A DNA stretch of 64,000 bases from Martelella alba (GCF_005217455.1 NZ_SZPQ01000016.1:1-64000); one strand, 5' to 3'. Positions 19,537-31,493 are shown, numbered from the stretch's first letter. Numbers and translations: made by a program. Notes: generated by a model not told the origin, from the sequence alone.

Positions 19537-19992
19537 TCAGGACTCCCGACGGCGGGCGCACATCATCGACGCTTCACAGGCGATTTCGCCATCTACCTTG
19601 GCGACGCCCTGGAAGCGAGCGACTCCGCGGCGCTCTTTGATGAATTCAACCTCAAGGATCATTTGATCGCCGGGTTGAACTGGACGCTTAAAACGAGCGC
19701 TATCCACAGCTGCAAAATAGTATAGCTCACCCGGCTCCAGTTTACCGACGCTTTTGAACGCCAGGATGCCGGTCGCCTGCGCCATCGCCTCAAGGATCAA
19801 GACGCCCGGAAAGATCGGCTTGCCGGGGAAATGCCCCTGAAAAAAAGGCTCGTTGAAAGAGACATTTTTCACCGCGCGCAAAAATTTCCCTTTTTCGAAA
19901 TCAAGGACGCGATCCACCAGTAAAAAAGGGAAACGGTGAGGGAGCAGTTCCAAGATCTCATCTATTTGCAGAGTATGAGTGTCAGTAGTCAA
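19537..19992 (-). CDS. fabZ: 3-hydroxyacyl-ACP dehydratase FabZ
   Basis: Dehydrates beta-hydroxyacyl-ACP in fatty acid elongation. I start it at a TTG codon (19992), giving 151 residues ([19 protein letters not shown]), as E. coli fabZ also uses TTG. A strong GGAAGAG Shine-Dalgarno lies 5-6 bases upstream. A longer ATG reading from 20061 adds 23 residues without homology. The hot-dog fold catalytic His is in [14 protein letters not shown] and the Glu in LILEAMAQ. It lies between lpxD and lpxA. Confidence 0.94.
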   Translation of the reverse strand: MTTDTHTLQIDEILELLPHRFPFLLVDRVLDFEKGKFLRAVKNVSFNEPFFQGHFPGKPIFPGVLILEAMAQATGILAFKSVGKLEPGELYYFAAVDSARFKRPVQPGDQMILEVEFIKERRGVARFQGVAKVDGEIACEASMMCARRRES

Positions 19993-20143
19993 AATACTCT
20001 TCCTGTCTGAAAAAAACGATGGCATTAACAACACGGCCTGCAACACCCCGAGGGGGGTCATTTAGCAAGCCGCAAATCAAAAATGTCTCCGTCAGGCCAA
20101 AGCGGCCCGAACGCGCATTACCCGCTAGGCAGGGCGAAAACGG

Positions 20144-21169
20144 TCAGTCTTTTGGTGCTGTTTTCCGCTCGATAGCCTTAAGCCGCCTGTTCATTTCGCT
20201 GATATTCATGACCAGCGCCGCAGTCTTGCGCCACACTTTGTTCGGCTGTAAGGGAACCCCCGAAGAATAGACGCCGGGCTCAGTAATGGGCCGCATCACC
20301 ATCCCCATACCGGTGACCGTCACTTTGTCGCAGATTTCCATATGGCCGTTGATGACGCTGGCGCCGCCAATCATGCAATAGCGGCCGATTCTCAAACTGC
20401 CGGCCATAATGACCCCGCCGGCTACCGCCGTATTGTCGCCAATCGTGACGTTATGTGCAATCTGGCATTGATTGTCGATGATAACGCCGTTGCCGATAAC
20501 CGTGTCGTCGAGCGCGCCGCGATCAATGGTGGTGCAGGCGCCGATCTCGACGCGATCGCCGATGCGCACCGTGCCGAGTTGCGGTATTTTTATCCAGGTA
20601 CCGCGATCATTGGCATAGCCGAACCCGTCGGCACCGATAACCGTACCGGATTGTATCAGGCAATGCTCGCCGACGCGGATATCGTGATAAAGGGTGACAT
20701 TGGCCCATAACCGCGTGCCGGAGCCGATTTGAGTGTTTTTGCCGATGAAACAGCCCGGACCGATGACCACATCATCGCCGAGTTCCACACCGGACTCGAT
20801 AACCGCATTGGCGCCGATGGCCACCCGCTCGCCAAGCCGCGCCGTCGGATCGATGACCGCGCCGGGAGCGATATGCTCGGCAGGGGATGGCGTGGTGTCC
20901 ATTAACTGCGCCATGCGGGCATATGCCAGATAGGGATTGGCGACCACCAGCGCGGCGCTCCGGCAAAACGGCAAATCATCCGCAGCGAGCACCACCGCGG
21001 ATGCCTGACAGGAGGCGAGCTTTTCGCGAAAGTGGCTATCGGCCAGGAAAGTGATTTGGCCGGCTTTAGCGGACCCCATGGAGGCAATGCCGGTGATAAC
21101 GGTATCGCCATCACCGTGCAATTGTGCATCCAACTGCTGCGCTAAATCAGCAAGTCGAATAGATGACAT
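20144..21169 (-). CDS. lpxD: UDP-3-O-(3-hydroxymyristoyl)glucosamine N-acyltransferase
   Basis: Third acylation enzyme of lipid A synthesis, adding the N-linked hydroxymyristate. The protein has 341 residues, the E. coli length. An N-terminal uridine-binding domain is followed by a long run of hexapeptide repeats, including [22 protein letters not shown] with the conserved His, and a short C-terminal helix. It sits 3 bp after skp. A 151-bp gap precedes fabZ. Confidence 0.97.
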   Translation of the reverse strand: MSSIRLADLAQQLDAQLHGDGDTVITGIASMGSAKAGQITFLADSHFREKLASCQASAVVLAADDLPFCRSAALVVANPYLAYARMAQLMDTTPSPAEHIAPGAVIDPTARLGERVAIGANAVIESGVELGDDVVIGPGCFIGKNTQIGSGTRLWANVTLYHDIRVGEHCLIQSGTVIGADGFGYANDRGTWIKIPQLGTVRIGDRVEIGACTTIDRGALDDTVIGNGVIIDNQCQIAHNVTIGDNTAVAGGVIMAGSLRIGRYCMIGGASVINGHMEICDKVTVTGMGMVMRPITEPGVYSSGVPLQPNKVWRKTAALVMNISEMNRRLKAIERKTAPKD

Positions 21170-21172
21170 GAC

Positions 21173-21670
21173 TTATTTAACCTGTTTTAGCACATCAGGG
21201 GTGATGTCCTTGGCGCCGCCGGCGTAAACCACGGCATTTTTATCGAGGACGATATCATAACCCTGCTTGGAAGCGACGACCTTGACAGCGTCTTGTATTC
21301 GGCTTATCAGTTTGTCGCGTTCTTCAGCCTGACGGCGGCGGTTATCCTGTTCGTAGGCTTGCGCCTTGTTGGAAAAATCCTCCCGCTGTGCCATGACGTC
21401 TTTCTCCAGGCGGTTGCGATCGCTGGCTTTCATGGTGGAGCCGTCACGTTGCAGACGCTGCATCTTGCTTTGCAAATCCCTTTCCTGTGCCTGGAGGCTG
21501 GCGGCGCGTCCCTTGAATTCGTTTTCCAATTGCTGCGCGACCTGAGCGCGCTGAGGCAATTGCTGGAAAACGCTTGCGACGTCGACGACAGCTATCTTGT
21601 CAGCAGCCTGCACGCTGGCTGAGGCAGCCAATGCTAAACCGAGGCCCGCGGCATACAACCACTTTTTCAC
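21173..21670 (-). CDS. skp: Periplasmic chaperone Skp
   Basis: Trimeric jellyfish-shaped chaperone that holds unfolded outer-membrane proteins in the periplasm for the Bam complex. The 165-residue precursor (E. coli 161) has a classical signal peptide ending SVQA, with mature ADKIAVVDV. The middle is a charged, Gln- and Arg-rich coiled coil (about residues 45-130). It lies between bamA and lpxD, the standard order. Confidence 0.95.
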   Translation of the reverse strand: MKKWLYAAGLGLALAASASVQAADKIAVVDVASVFQQLPQRAQVAQQLENEFKGRAASLQAQERDLQSKMQRLQRDGSTMKASDRNRLEKDVMAQREDFSNKAQAYEQDNRRRQAEERDKLISRIQDAVKVVASKQGYDIVLDKNAVVYAGGAKDITPDVLKQVK

Positions 21671-21815
21671 TATAAACTCCTTAAACCACAGATAAATAAG
21701 CTAATGTTTTTGCGCGACCGAAACCGGCCGCATGGACACGCTATTCCCGTCAACCGGCGGTCAGCGGGCTAAATTTCTGTTCCGCCCACCGACCGCGCTG
21801 TGAAGTCACGCAATA

Positions 21816-24239
21816 TTACCACGTTTTACCGATATTGAACTGGAACTGCTCAGCCTTGTCGCCTTCCTGCTTTTTGACCGGCTGGGCGTAAGAGAACACC
21901 AACGGCCCCAAGGGCGACATCCACTGCAACGCGAAACCGCTCGATACCCGCAACTCCGGCTTGCTGTAATCCGGCACGCCGGCCGCCAGGGTTTCCGCGG
22001 TATTTTGCCATTTGGTATCCCAGACCGTACCGCTGTCGACAAAGAACGACGTACGAATCGAGTTGGCGTATTTTGCGCTGACAAACGGGGTCGGTACAAT
22101 CAATTCCGCGCTCAACAGCGCCATGGCGTTGCCGCCCACCCCGTCGCTGGAGCGGTCGATCGGACAGGTGGAATACGAGGTGGAGCCCGACGGACAGTTA
22201 TAGTACGCCGCTTTCGGCCCGATGGTATTCGAGCGGAACCCCCGCACCGTGCTGGAACCGCCGGCGTAGAAGTTATCGTAGAACGGCACTTCCTTGCCGC
22301 CCAGGCCGTCGGCATAGCCGGCGCGCCCGCGGCCCATCAGCACCCAGTTGCCGCTATCGGTCAACGGCAGGTAGCTGGTGGTGTCGAAGGTCAGTTTATA
22401 GTACTCGTTGTCGGAGCCCGGTACGGTCACCTTGCCGATCAGACTGGAGGTGGTGCCGGACGTGGGGAAATACCCCCGGTCGAGATTGTTGTAGCTCCAG
22501 CCGGTGGAGAAGAAGAAATCATCCGTGCTGAAATCAGCGTCGGCGGTTTTGTTCTCGCCCACGACAATGGGCGGATGGATGCCCATGGTGTCCAGGTAGC
22601 GCCACATGGCCACCTGCGGTTGCATCTTCGACAAATCGTTATGGACGTAATCGACACCCAGATTGAGCGAGTTGGTTTCGCTGATGGGGAAGCCCAAGGT
22701 GGAGCCGATGCCATAACTTTTGTTGGTATAATCCGACAAGTCGGCATCGTCGGCCTTGAAGTCATTATAGAAGATGCGCCCGCCCAGACTGACGCCGTCC
22801 ACGGTAAAGAACGGGTTGGTCATCGACAGTTCGGCGTAGGTCTGGTAGTCGTTCTTGGTGCCGTTGAAGGCGACGGTGTTGCCGGTACCCAGCCAGTTGT
22901 CCTGCTGAATGCCGAACTGGAAGCTGACGCCGCTTTCCGTACCGAACCCGACGCCGAAGTTGATGCTGCCGGTATTGCGTTCCTTCACCTTGTACACGAC
23001 GTCCACCTGATCGTCGGTGCCGGGCACCCGTTGCGTGGACACATCGACGGTTTCGAAATAACCGAGCCGATTAAGCCGTTCTTTGCCTTGTTCGACCAGA
23101 TCGCTGCCCAGCCAGGCCCCTTCCATCTGCCGCATCTGGCGGCGCAGCACTTCGTCTTTGGTAACGTCGTTGCCCTCAAAGCGTATGCGCCTGACCAGGA
23201 AACGGTTGCCGGCGTCCACATTGATATGCAGTTTCACCGTCTTGTCGGCATCGTTGATTTCCGGTTGCGTCACCACCCGCGGATAGGCATAACCGTAGCG
23301 ACCCAGCAGTTGCTTGATGTCATTTTCTATTTTGGTGACCTTGGCGCCGCTATAAAGGTCGCCGGGCTTAACCTTCGCCAGGGACTCGATTTCCGCCGAA
23401 TGCCCGGCCATATCGCCGTTTACCACCGTGCCGGACAGCGTATACTGCGCGCCTTCGGTGATATTCAGGGTAATGTAAATGCCTTTTTTATCGGGCGTGA
23501 GGCTGACCTGGGTGGAATCGATATTGAAACGGGCGTAGCCGCGATCCAGATAGAAGCTGCGCAGGGTTTCCAGATCGCCCGCCAGTTTCTGTTTCTGGTA
23601 TTTGCGATCGCCCACCACGTTCCACCAGGGCACCTCATCCCGTAATTGGAAATGAGACACCAGCTCTTCGGTGGAAAAAGCGTGATTGCCGACGATATTG
23701 ATCTGCTGGATCTTGGCCGATACCCCTTCGGTAAAGACCAGTTTCAAATCGACCCGGTTACGGGGCAGCGGCGTCACCACCGCCTTCACCGTCGCGCTGT
23801 ATTTGCCGACGCTATAATAGAAATCCTCCAGCCCCTGTTCGATATTGGTGATGGTGGTGCGGTCCAGGGCTTCACCGACCCGGACACCGGAGGCTTCGAG
23901 ATTCTGTTTCAGCTGATCGTCTTTTACCGCTTTATTGCCGGAAAAGGTGATACTGGCAATGGTGGGCCGCTCCTTGACCTGAACGACCAATGTATCTCCA
24001 TCACGCAACACCCGAACATCCTCAAAGTTTCCGGTGGCGAATAAAGCACGGATGGTATTGCCGATGTCTTCGTCGGTGGCCGTATCGCCGACGCGTATCG
24101 GCATGCTGAGCAACGCCGCCCCGACGGCGACTCGTTGCAGTCCCTCGAAATGGATGTCCTTGACTACGAACCCGTCCGCACCGTATACGGTGGCGCTGCT
24201 AAGAAGCAGCGACGCTATGAGCAACTTTTTCATCGCCAT
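21816..24239 (-). CDS. bamA: Outer membrane protein assembly factor BamA
   Basis: Central beta-barrel of the machine that inserts outer-membrane proteins. It has 807 residues (E. coli 810). The signal peptide ends near TVYGA. Five POTRA domains fill about residues 22-420, including [16 protein letters not shown]. The 16-strand barrel carries the conserved [13 protein letters not shown] loop-6 motif and ends in the family C-terminal signature FQFNIGKTW. Extracellular loops differ most from E. coli; loop 6 has a Cys pair ([13 protein letters not shown]) that could form a disulfide. Confidence 0.97.
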   Translation of the reverse strand: MAMKKLLIASLLLSSATVYGADGFVVKDIHFEGLQRVAVGAALLSMPIRVGDTATDEDIGNTIRALFATGNFEDVRVLRDGDTLVVQVKERPTIASITFSGNKAVKDDQLKQNLEASGVRVGEALDRTTITNIEQGLEDFYYSVGKYSATVKAVVTPLPRNRVDLKLVFTEGVSAKIQQINIVGNHAFSTEELVSHFQLRDEVPWWNVVGDRKYQKQKLAGDLETLRSFYLDRGYARFNIDSTQVSLTPDKKGIYITLNITEGAQYTLSGTVVNGDMAGHSAEIESLAKVKPGDLYSGAKVTKIENDIKQLLGRYGYAYPRVVTQPEINDADKTVKLHINVDAGNRFLVRRIRFEGNDVTKDEVLRRQMRQMEGAWLGSDLVEQGKERLNRLGYFETVDVSTQRVPGTDDQVDVVYKVKERNTGSINFGVGFGTESGVSFQFGIQQDNWLGTGNTVAFNGTKNDYQTYAELSMTNPFFTVDGVSLGGRIFYNDFKADDADLSDYTNKSYGIGSTLGFPISETNSLNLGVDYVHNDLSKMQPQVAMWRYLDTMGIHPPIVVGENKTADADFSTDDFFFSTGWSYNNLDRGYFPTSGTTSSLIGKVTVPGSDNEYYKLTFDTTSYLPLTDSGNWVLMGRGRAGYADGLGGKEVPFYDNFYAGGSSTVRGFRSNTIGPKAAYYNCPSGSTSYSTCPIDRSSDGVGGNAMALLSAELIVPTPFVSAKYANSIRTSFFVDSGTVWDTKWQNTAETLAAGVPDYSKPELRVSSGFALQWMSPLGPLVFSYAQPVKKQEGDKAEQFQFNIGKTW

Positions 24240-24275
24240 CGTGGTTATTCGTTCTTCCTAACGTAATCTCCAGCG

Positions 24276-25637
24276 TCAAAGCCGGGAGAAATCATTGAAA
24301 AGTGCCAGCCCCATTAACAGCACCAGTAAAATTGAACCGATGCGATAACTGAAATCCTGCACTCGTTCGGAAACCGGCCCACCCTTAAGCTTTTCTATCG
24401 CCAGGAAGAGCAAGTGACCACCATCTAATACCGGTAACGGGAACAGGTTGATGATACCCAGATTGACGCTAATCAACGCCAAAAACATCAGGTAATATAT
24501 CAGGCCGTATTCCGCCGACATTCCTGCGCCCTGGGCTATGGAAATCGGCCCGCTCAGGTTGTTCAGCTTCACATCGCCCGTCACCAGTTTGCCCAGCATG
24601 CCGACTGTCAGTTTCATCAGCTGCCAGGTCTTGTCGCCCGCCTGGTACATCGCAGGCAACAGGCCGTACTGGCGTATCGTTTTATACTCCCCAGGCAGCG
24701 GTATCACCTGCGGCACCACACCCGCAAAACCTTCCACCTCGCCGTTGCCCACCGCTTTTTCATCGGGAATCAACGTCACGGACAGCATTTTTCCGTTACG
24801 TTCGATTTCCAGGGCCAACGGTTTGCCGGGTTGATCCCGTACCTGCATCACAAAGTTCTGCCAGCGTCCAATCGGACGATTATCGACTTTAACGATCCTG
24901 TCGCCCGCTTGCAAACCGGCTTTCTCCGCCGCGGACGCTTTTTGAACCTCCGACAATACCGATTCTATCTGCGGACCGCGTGGAGTGATGCCCAACGCCG
25001 CGATGGGATCTTGTTTGTCCGGCTCAAACCGCCATGCCCGCAAATCAAGGATTTTCCTTTCGACGTGCGACGACCCGAATGGCGCGACGCCGATGGCGGC
25101 CTGACTGTCGCCTATTTTGCCGATAAGTTCAAGGCGGACCGAATCCCAATCAGGCGTTTCGATACCGTCAACGGATTTTAGTTCCATCCCGGGAGAAATT
25201 TCAGCTTGCGCGGCGATGGACCCGGGGGCGACCTCGCCAATCACGGGACGAAAGCTGGGTACGCCGATCAGGAATACCAGCCAGTAGGCAAACACCGCGA
25301 AAATGAAGTTGGCGACGGGTCCCGCGCTGATGATGGCGGCGCGCTGCCATACCCGTTTATGATTGAACGCTTCATGCCGTCGCTCCGGCGGGACGGTATC
25401 CACCCTTTCGTCAAGCATTTTGACATAACCGCCCAGCGGAATCAGGGCAACGACATATTCCGTGCCGCGCCTGTCGGTTCGCCGCCAAAGGGCGCGCCCG
25501 AAACCGATGGAAAAACGTTCCACCGTGACGCCGCAACGGCGGGCCACCCAGAAATGGCCAAATTCATGCACGGTGATCAAAATACCCAGCGCAACGATAA
25601 ATGCCGCGAGACTCCAGAGAAAATGCACTATGATCAT
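24276..25637 (-). CDS. rseP: Site-2 protease RseP
   Basis: Inner-membrane zinc metalloprotease that cuts RseA after DegS, releasing sigma E, and also clears signal peptides. The 453-residue protein (E. coli 450) has HEFGH at 24-28, two tandem PDZ domains in the periplasmic part, and the second zinc motif in [14 protein letters not shown]. Four transmembrane segments are expected in the family. It precedes bamA, so the protease that turns on sigma E and a main sigma E target are adjacent. Confidence 0.97.
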   Translation of the reverse strand: MIIVHFLWSLAAFIVALGILITVHEFGHFWVARRCGVTVERFSIGFGRALWRRTDRRGTEYVVALIPLGGYVKMLDERVDTVPPERRHEAFNHKRVWQRAAIISAGPVANFIFAVFAYWLVFLIGVPSFRPVIGEVAPGSIAAQAEISPGMELKSVDGIETPDWDSVRLELIGKIGDSQAAIGVAPFGSSHVERKILDLRAWRFEPDKQDPIAALGITPRGPQIESVLSEVQKASAAEKAGLQAGDRIVKVDNRPIGRWQNFVMQVRDQPGKPLALEIERNGKMLSVTLIPDEKAVGNGEVEGFAGVVPQVIPLPGEYKTIRQYGLLPAMYQAGDKTWQLMKLTVGMLGKLVTGDVKLNNLSGPISIAQGAGMSAEYGLIYYLMFLALISVNLGIINLFPLPVLDGGHLLFLAIEKLKGGPVSERVQDFSYRIGSILLVLLMGLALFNDFSRL

Positions 25638-25651
25638 TCCCGGCCCCTCGA

Positions 25652-26509
25652 TTAAATAGCCTTGAAAACCAGCAGCATCAGACAGGCGAATACCGGCACG
25701 GCCGCGGTAAGGCTATCAATGCGATCCAGAATGCCGCCATGGCCCGGAATCAACGTGCCGCTATCCTTGATGCCGGCTTCACGCTTGAACATGCTTTCCG
25801 TCAGGTCTCCCAATACCGACGCCAGCACCGCGATAACCGAACACAACAACAGGCTCAGCGGTACCGCATTCAACGGCGCATATTTCCCGAACAGCCAGGA
25901 AATCATGGCCGACGTCAGCAGGCCGCCGCAAAGCCCTTCCCACGTTTTGCCGGGCGAGACCTTGGGCGCCAGTTTGTGTCTGCCCAGCGTCCGGCCAAAA
26001 ATATAGGCGCCGGAATCCGCACCCCACACCAACAGCATGACGTACAGCAGCCACCAGGCGCCGGTAAAGTGATTCAGAGCGTATTCGTGCTGGCGCAGCG
26101 TCACCATACCCCAAAAAAACGGCATGATGGTCAACACGCCGAAAACCAGCCGCAAGGTGTTCGAGCGGCGCCAGAGCGCGGCGGATTGCGGATAGCACAG
26201 CACCAGAACCAGCGCGGCCAGCCACCATATCAGCGAAGCGCCGAGCGCGTATTTCACCTGCCAGGCGGCGGATACAGGATGGTATTCGGGCAACGTCAAC
26301 AGCATCGCGGCCAACAGCAGCCCGCATAAAATAGCCAGCCAGATGCGCTGATTGCGGGTTGTCAGGCCGGCCAATTGTCCCCATTCCCAGGCGGCCAGCA
26401 TGCACACCGCCAAGGTTACCAGCGCGAAGCCCTCCGGCGGCAGCCAAAAGAGCGCGGCAATAACTATCGGTATCAAAATAAAGGCGGTAATCAAGCGAGA
26501 CTTCAGCAA
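25652..26509 (-). CDS. cdsA: Phosphatidate cytidylyltransferase
   Basis: Makes CDP-diacylglycerol from phosphatidate and CTP, the branch point for all membrane phospholipids. The 285-residue protein is a multi-pass membrane enzyme. The family signature is present near the C terminus ([20 protein letters not shown], then GILDRIDSL). It sits between uppS (9 bp) and rseP (14 bp), so it is within one operon. Confidence 0.96.
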   Translation of the reverse strand: MLKSRLITAFILIPIVIAALFWLPPEGFALVTLAVCMLAAWEWGQLAGLTTRNQRIWLAILCGLLLAAMLLTLPEYHPVSAAWQVKYALGASLIWWLAALVLVLCYPQSAALWRRSNTLRLVFGVLTIMPFFWGMVTLRQHEYALNHFTGAWWLLYVMLLVWGADSGAYIFGRTLGRHKLAPKVSPGKTWEGLCGGLLTSAMISWLFGKYAPLNAVPLSLLLCSVIAVLASVLGDLTESMFKREAGIKDSGTLIPGHGGILDRIDSLTAAVPVFACLMLLVFKAI

Positions 26510-26518
26510 ACATCCCCC

Positions 26519-27280
26519 CTAGGACGCATCGGCATCAATAGGCGTAGTTCCTCCGAAGCGACGCTCGCGTTGAGCAAAGGCATTCAGCGCACCTTCAAAT
26601 ACGTTTTCGTCAAAATCGGGCCATAACACGTCGGTGAAATAGAGCTCGGCATAAGCTATCTGCCACAACAGAAAATTGCTGATGCGGTGCTCTCCGCCGG
26701 TGCGGATAACCAAATCCACCGGCGCCAGCTCGTTCAGGCACACATGTCGGCACAGGCTGTCCTCATCGATTTGATCAGGCCGCAGCAAACCTTCCTGCAC
26801 CTTCACCGCCAGTTGCCGCACGCCCTGAATGATATCCCAACGGCCGCCATAATTCGCGGCAATATTCAGTGTCAGGCCACTATTCTCGCGTGTCAGCGCC
26901 TCGGAACGGCGAATACGCTCCTGTAACCGCAAGCCGAAACGACTGACATCGCCGATGATGCGCAACCGGACATTATGTTTGTGCAGACTTTTCACCTCGC
27001 TGTCCAGCGCTCGTACAAACAACTCCATCAGCGCGGACACTTCCTGGGTCGGCCGGTTCCAGTTTTCGCTGCTAAAAGCATAGAGCGTCAACGCGTCGAA
27101 ATGGTGGCTTACGGCAAAGCTGACTGCGCGACGCACCGACTTGACCCCGGCCTTGTGGCCGAAGACCCTTAATTTACCCCGGTTTTTCGCCCAACGGCCA
27201 TTGCCATCCATGATGATGGCCACATGCCTTGGCACGGATGATGGCGGGACAGTAGCCTCTTGCTGATTGTCGGACGACAT
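26519..27280 (-). CDS. uppS: Undecaprenyl diphosphate synthase
   Basis: Cis-prenyltransferase that makes the C55 carrier lipid for peptidoglycan and O-antigen (also called ispU). The start at 27280 (MSSDNQQEATV) gives 253 residues, the E. coli length; upstream in-frame codons come from an ERIC-like repeat and are not coding. The catalytic Asp is in VAIIMDGNGRWAK, and SSENWNRP and the C-terminal RTGGEHRISNFLLWQ are intact. An ERIC-like palindrome ends 26 bp before the start codon. Confidence 0.95.
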   Translation of the reverse strand: MSSDNQQEATVPPSSVPRHVAIIMDGNGRWAKNRGKLRVFGHKAGVKSVRRAVSFAVSHHFDALTLYAFSSENWNRPTQEVSALMELFVRALDSEVKSLHKHNVRLRIIGDVSRFGLRLQERIRRSEALTRENSGLTLNIAANYGGRWDIIQGVRQLAVKVQEGLLRPDQIDEDSLCRHVCLNELAPVDLVIRTGGEHRISNFLLWQIAYAELYFTDVLWPDFDENVFEGALNAFAQRERRFGGTTPIDADAS

Positions 27281-27306
27281 AGCGCTTACGTGTTTCCTCA
27301 ATAAGG

Positions 27307-27377
27307 TATACCCGTCATCTTTCACATTGCCGCCGTGCTGGCTTGCGTCGCGCCGCAACTCGGATTTTTTGGGTATA
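27307..27377. repeat. Short ERIC-derived palindrome upstream of uppS
   Basis: The element is bounded by TATACCCGTCATCTTTCACA (left) and CGCAACTCGGATTTTTTGGG plus TATA (right). These are both ERIC ends with the central core missing, about 71 bp in all. It lies in the dxr-uppS gap, immediately upstream of the uppS start, so it is likely to be in the transcript 5' of uppS. Confidence 0.6.
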
Positions 27378-27545
27378 CAACCATCTTTCCGGAACAATTG
27401 GCCCCGAATACGCAAAAAAGCCGTGCGCTGACACGGCTCGCTCCTGAATCCTTCTTAGCCGGCCATCTCTCAGGAGGGAGGTGGCGCTGACTATAACATT
27501 TCGCCAGCGGCGGAACAAATCGGGCAAACGGAAACCGGCTGGCGC

Positions 27546-28742
27546 TTAATGGGTCCGCGCCACGATTTCGCCCCTGGCGATGTCGCGCGCTTGCGCGTCG
27601 ATTTCCAGCACGCCCTCGATGCTGTCCGGCTCCGCCAAAACCATACGTTCCAGTACGGCGCCATTGAGCGCGGCGATATCGGTGAAACGGATTCGCCCCT
27701 GTAAAAAAGCCTCGACCGCGACTTCATTGGCGGCATTGAGCGCGGTGGTGGCCGCCTGGCCCGCTTCGGACGCCTGTATCGCCAGTTGCAAACAAGGGTA
27801 GCGCGCATTATCCGGCCGGTCGAATGTCAATTGGCCGATGCGATAAAAATCGAGCGCCTCGACCCCGGCATCGACCCGCTCGGGATAGGCCATGGCATGG
27901 GCGATGGGCGTGCGCATATCCGGCGATCCCAGTTGGGCCAGTACGCTGCCGTCGTGATAACGCACCATGGAATGAATCACCGACTGCGGGTGCAAAATCA
28001 CTTCCATTTGCGCCGCGGAGGCATTGAACAACCAACGGGCCTCGATATACTCCAGCCCCTTATTCATCATGGTCGCCGAATCCACCGAGATTTTGCGCCC
28101 CATCGACCAGTTGGGATGCGCGCAGGCCTGATCGGGCGTTTTCGCCGCCAGTTCGTTAAGCGGCGTCTGGCGAAAAGGCCCGCCGGAACCGGTAAGAATA
28201 ATACGCGACACGCCGTGGGCCTCCAGGGAAGCGTACCCTAGTTGACGCCGCAGGGGTTCAGGCAAACTCTGAAAAATCGCGCTATGTTCGCTATCTACCG
28301 GCAACAGCCGCGCCTGGCTGCGACGGGCCTCGCTCATGAACAATCGCCCGCAGGTCACCAAAGACTCCTTGTTGGCCAGCAGCACTGTCTTGCCGGCGCG
28401 CAGCGCCGCCAACGTGGGTAATAGACCGGCGGCGCCGACAATGGCCGCCATAACCTGATCCACCCCGTCCAACGCCGCCAGTTCGCCGGCCGCATGGCTG
28501 CCCGCCAGCACCTCGGTGCCGACGCCGGCATCGCGCAACCGCCAACGCAACGCCCGCGCCGATTCCTCATCGGCCATACAGGCGTAGGCGGGCCGGAACG
28601 CCAGACATTGCGCCGCGAGCCCCTCGACGTTATGTCCTGCCGCCAGCGCGCGCACGGCGAATTTATCAGGATTTTGCTTTACGACAGCCAGCGTGCTGAC
28701 GCCGACCGAACCGGTGGAGCCGAGAATCGTCAAATGCCTCAT
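27546..28742 (-). CDS. dxr: 1-deoxy-D-xylulose 5-phosphate reductoisomerase
   Basis: Second enzyme of the MEP isoprenoid pathway (ispC), NADPH-dependent. The start at 28742 ([14 protein letters not shown]) gives 398 residues, the E. coli length. The nucleotide-binding GSTGSVG, the NKESLV motif, the metal/substrate segment [11 protein letters not shown] and [10 protein letters not shown] are all present. Its product feeds UppS, the next gene. It is separated from frr by a strong terminator. Confidence 0.97.
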   Translation of the reverse strand: MRHLTILGSTGSVGVSTLAVVKQNPDKFAVRALAAGHNVEGLAAQCLAFRPAYACMADEESARALRWRLRDAGVGTEVLAGSHAAGELAALDGVDQVMAAIVGAAGLLPTLAALRAGKTVLLANKESLVTCGRLFMSEARRSQARLLPVDSEHSAIFQSLPEPLRRQLGYASLEAHGVSRIILTGSGGPFRQTPLNELAAKTPDQACAHPNWSMGRKISVDSATMMNKGLEYIEARWLFNASAAQMEVILHPQSVIHSMVRYHDGSVLAQLGSPDMRTPIAHAMAYPERVDAGVEALDFYRIGQLTFDRPDNARYPCLQLAIQASEAGQAATTALNAANEVAVEAFLQGRIRFTDIAALNGAVLERMVLAEPDSIEGVLEIDAQARDIARGEIVARTH

Positions 28743-28832
28743 GAGGTACTCTGAAATGACCGCATATCGTGATAATGATCGAAGCAACGTAGTCTGAAAC
28801 GTTGCGCAACATTTGTCTATGACGTTGCCGAC

Positions 28833-28880
28833 AAAAAAAAACCGTAGCGACGCGCGATCCCGCAGGATCCGTCGCTACGG
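28833..28880 (-). terminator. Strong intrinsic terminator after frr
   Basis: On the minus strand CCGTAGCGACG (28880-28870) pairs perfectly with CGTCGCTACGG (28852-28842), an 11-bp stem, followed by a run of T residues (28841-28833). It ends the frr transcript before dxr. Confidence 0.9.
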
Positions 28881-28902
28881 CGACAAGTCTTGGGCAAAAT
28901 GA

Positions 28903-29460
28903 TTAAATTTCCATTAACTCGGCTTCTTTTTCCGCCAGCGCGCCATCGATCTTTTTAATGTACTGGTCGGTGAGTTTCTGGATATCGTCCTGCGAACGCC
29001 TGTCCTGGTCTTCGCTGATCTCTTTGTCCTTGAGCAGCATTTTGACCTTATCGTTGGCATCGCGACGCACATTGCGCACAGAGACCTTACCCTGCTCGGC
29101 TTCGGATCGCACGACCTTGATCAGATCCCGTCGGCGCTCTTCGGTCAGCGGCGGCAGCGGGACGCGGATCACCGTGCCGGCGGAAGCGGGGTTCAATCCG
29201 AGATCGGAGGACAAAATCGCTTTTTCCACCGCTTGGGTCAGCGTGCGGTCAAATACCGTAATGGCCAATGTGCGGGAATCTTCGGCCACCACGTTAGCCA
29301 ACTGGCGCAACGGGGTCGCCGCGCCGTAATATTCGACATGAATACCATCAAGCAGCGCCGGGGAAGCGCGGCCGGTCCGGATTTTGCCGATATGGTTTTT
29401 GAATGCCTCGACGCATTTTTCCATACGCGCTTCGGCATCTTTGCGGATTTCATTAATCAC
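28903..29460 (-). CDS. frr: Ribosome recycling factor
   Basis: Splits post-termination ribosomes together with EF-G. The protein has 185 residues as in E. coli, with the tRNA-mimic helical bundle ([16 protein letters not shown]) and the [16 protein letters not shown] segment. It follows pyrH with a 121-bp gap and is closed by a strong terminator. Confidence 0.97.
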   Translation of the reverse strand: MINEIRKDAEARMEKCVEAFKNHIGKIRTGRASPALLDGIHVEYYGAATPLRQLANVVAEDSRTLAITVFDRTLTQAVEKAILSSDLGLNPASAGTVIRVPLPPLTEERRRDLIKVVRSEAEQGKVSVRNVRRDANDKVKMLLKDKEISEDQDRRSQDDIQKLTDQYIKKIDGALAEKEAELMEI

Positions 29461-29581
29461 GTTGCGAACCCTTGAGACTGGTTATCCGGTGGGACTCGAA
29501 TCTATGTCAAGCCCATGATGATCTCAACCGGCGCCGGCCGGCCAAGACCTCGGGCATCTCGCCCTTGATAGTAACCTATTA

Positions 29582-30307
29582 TTATTTAGTAATGAGCGTG
29601 CCTTCTTTCTCGCCCATCACCACCCGGCGTAATGCGCCCGGCTTGTTCATGTTAAACACCCGAATCGGCAAATTATGATCGCGGGCCAGTGTGAAAGCCG
29701 CCAGATCCATCACTTTCAGTTCCTGCTCCAGTACATCCTGGTAGCTTAGCTGTTCATAAAGTGTAGCATCGGGATTTTTGACCGGATCGGCGGAAAAAAC
29801 GCCATCCACTTTTGTGGCTTTCAATACTACGTCCGCCTCGATTTCAATACCGCGCAAACACGCGGCGGAGTCTGTGGTGAAAAAGGGATTGCCGGTACCG
29901 GCGGAAAATATCACCACCCGGTTATTGCGCAGCAGACTGATGGCCTCCGCCCAGCTGTAATTATCGCAAACGCCGTTCAAGGGAATGGCGGACATCAGAC
30001 GCGCGTTGACATAAGCGCGGTGCAGCGCGTCGCGCATGGCCAGCCCGTTCATGACCGTCGCCAACATGCCCATGTGATCGCCGACCACCCGGTTCATGCC
30101 GGCCTGCGCCAGACCCGCGCCGCGAAACAGGTTGCCGCCGCCGATGACGACGCCAACCTGAATGCCCAGTTCCACCAGTTCTTTGACTTCCTGGGCCATG
30201 CGGTCCAGGACGCTGGCGTCGATACCAAAACCTTCCGCGCCTTGCAAAGCCTCGCCGCTCAATTTCAGCAGGATACGTTGGTATACGGGTTTCGCATTGG
30301 TTGCCAT
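29582..30307 (-). CDS. pyrH: Uridylate kinase
   Basis: Phosphorylates UMP to UDP; a hexameric amino-acid-kinase-fold enzyme activated by GTP and inhibited by UTP. The start at 30307 ([18 protein letters not shown]) gives 241 residues, the E. coli length, with AGGAACAG upstream; the longer reading from 30424 is not supported. Motifs [16 protein letters not shown] and STDSAA-like [13 protein letters not shown] are visible. It follows tsf after a 249-bp gap in which I see no gene. Confidence 0.96.
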   Translation of the reverse strand: MATNAKPVYQRILLKLSGEALQGAEGFGIDASVLDRMAQEVKELVELGIQVGVVIGGGNLFRGAGLAQAGMNRVVGDHMGMLATVMNGLAMRDALHRAYVNARLMSAIPLNGVCDNYSWAEAISLLRNNRVVIFSAGTGNPFFTTDSAACLRGIEIEADVVLKATKVDGVFSADPVKNPDATLYEQLSYQDVLEQELKVMDLAAFTLARDHNLPIRVFNMNKPGALRRVVMGEKEGTLITK

Positions 30308-30556
30308 TTTTCTGTTCCTAAGCAACGAAAACAAGATGGGCTGACACGACAACTCACCGCGTCTTGCGGATTGGAATCCCGCGGCGAATGTCCCCTGACT
30401 TATCGCTGGCGGCCGGCCCTGCATGCCGGCGGAGCCGAACGGGCACAGGCGGCCCGCGCGACGGTAAGCGCCGACGGCCGGCGCGATTCAGCGCCAGGCC
30501 CGGCCGGTTACTATCGTACAACCGAACGGGAGATTGTACGCACTATCTTTATCTTA

Positions 30557-31414
30557 TTACGATTGCTTGGTGATGGCGGCGACTTCCGCGGCGAAATCCA
30601 CCGACGCTTTCTCAATGCCTTCGCCCACTTCGAAACGGATGAAATTCAGCACGCTGGCCTTGTGTTCTTGCAGCAACTGACCCACGGTTTTGTTGGGATC
30701 CATGACGAAATGCTGGCCGGTCAAAGAAATTTCGCCGGTGAATTTGCGCATACGGCCTTCAACCATTTTTTCCGCGATTTCGCGGGGTTTGCCGGACTGC
30801 ATGGCGATATCAAGCTGGATCTGATGTTCACGGGCCACGACGTCGGCCGGGACATCCGCGGCATTGACATATTCAGGCTTGCTGGCGGCGACATGCATGG
30901 CGATGTGCTTGACCAGTTCGCCGTCGGCGCCGGAGGCGGCAACCAGCACGCCGATGCGCGCGCCATGCAGATAGGCGCCCAGTACGTCGCCTTCCAGGGC
31001 GGCAACCCGGCGAATATTGATGTTTTCACCGATTTTGGCCACCATGGCGGTACGCTGCTCTTCGAATTTGGCTTTCAGCGCTTCGATGTCGGTGATGCGC
31101 TCGGCAAGGGCGGCGGCGACCACTCCGTCGCCGAAGGCTTTGAAGCCGCCGTCTTTGGCCACGAAATCGGTTTCACAGTTGAGTTCGACGATAACACCGT
31201 ATTTACCATCTTCGGCGATTTTGGTCAGGATGACGCCTTCGGCGGCGACGCGGCCGGCTTTCTTGGCCGCTTTTGCCTGGCCGGACTTACGCATGTTATC
31301 GATAGCCAGTTCAATATCGCCCTGGGCTTCAACCAGCGCTTTTTTACATTCCATCATGCCTGCGCCGGTGCGTTCACGCAGTTCTTTCACCAGAGCGGCG
31401 GTAATATCAGCCAT
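30557..31414 (-). CDS. tsf: Elongation factor Ts
   Basis: Nucleotide exchange factor for EF-Tu. The 285-residue protein (E. coli 283) has the N-terminal UBA-like domain with [16 protein letters not shown] and the exchange motif TDFVAKD. A GAGGAAAAGAT Shine-Dalgarno precedes the ATG. It is downstream of rpsB, with an attenuator hairpin and an ERIC element in between. Confidence 0.97.
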   Translation of the reverse strand: MADITAALVKELRERTGAGMMECKKALVEAQGDIELAIDNMRKSGQAKAAKKAGRVAAEGVILTKIAEDGKYGVIVELNCETDFVAKDGGFKAFGDGVVAAALAERITDIEALKAKFEEQRTAMVAKIGENINIRRVAALEGDVLGAYLHGARIGVLVAASGADGELVKHIAMHVAASKPEYVNAADVPADVVAREHQIQLDIAMQSGKPREIAEKMVEGRMRKFTGEISLTGQHFVMDPNKTVGQLLQEHKASVLNFIRFEVGEGIEKASVDFAAEVAAITKQS

Positions 31415-31447
31415 ATCTTTTCCTCGTTATCCCATGCGGGGGACAGG

Positions 31448-31477
31448 TAAAAAAGAGGGCCTGCGGACAGGCCCTCT
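31448..31477 (-). terminator. rpsB-tsf intergenic terminator/attenuator
   Basis: On the minus strand AGAGGGCCTG (31477-31468) pairs with CAGGCCCTCT (31463-31454) across a 4-base loop and is followed by T residues (to 31449). The same hairpin occurs between rpsB and tsf in E. coli, where it lets part of the transcription through. It lies about 34 bp upstream of tsf. Confidence 0.85.
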
Positions 31478-31493
31478 AACCAACGTAACTCTT

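Noticed and set aside
22005-23645. Long open frame on the plus strand opposite bamA (546 codons)
   Set aside because: It is exactly antisense to a confidently identified bamA, has low-complexity composition typical of reversed GC-rich coding sequence, and matches no family I know.
30020-31450. Long plus-strand open frame opposite pyrH and tsf (476 codons)
   Set aside because: It spans two conserved minus-strand genes and their gap, has no recognisable domain, and its openness follows from the codon bias of tsf.
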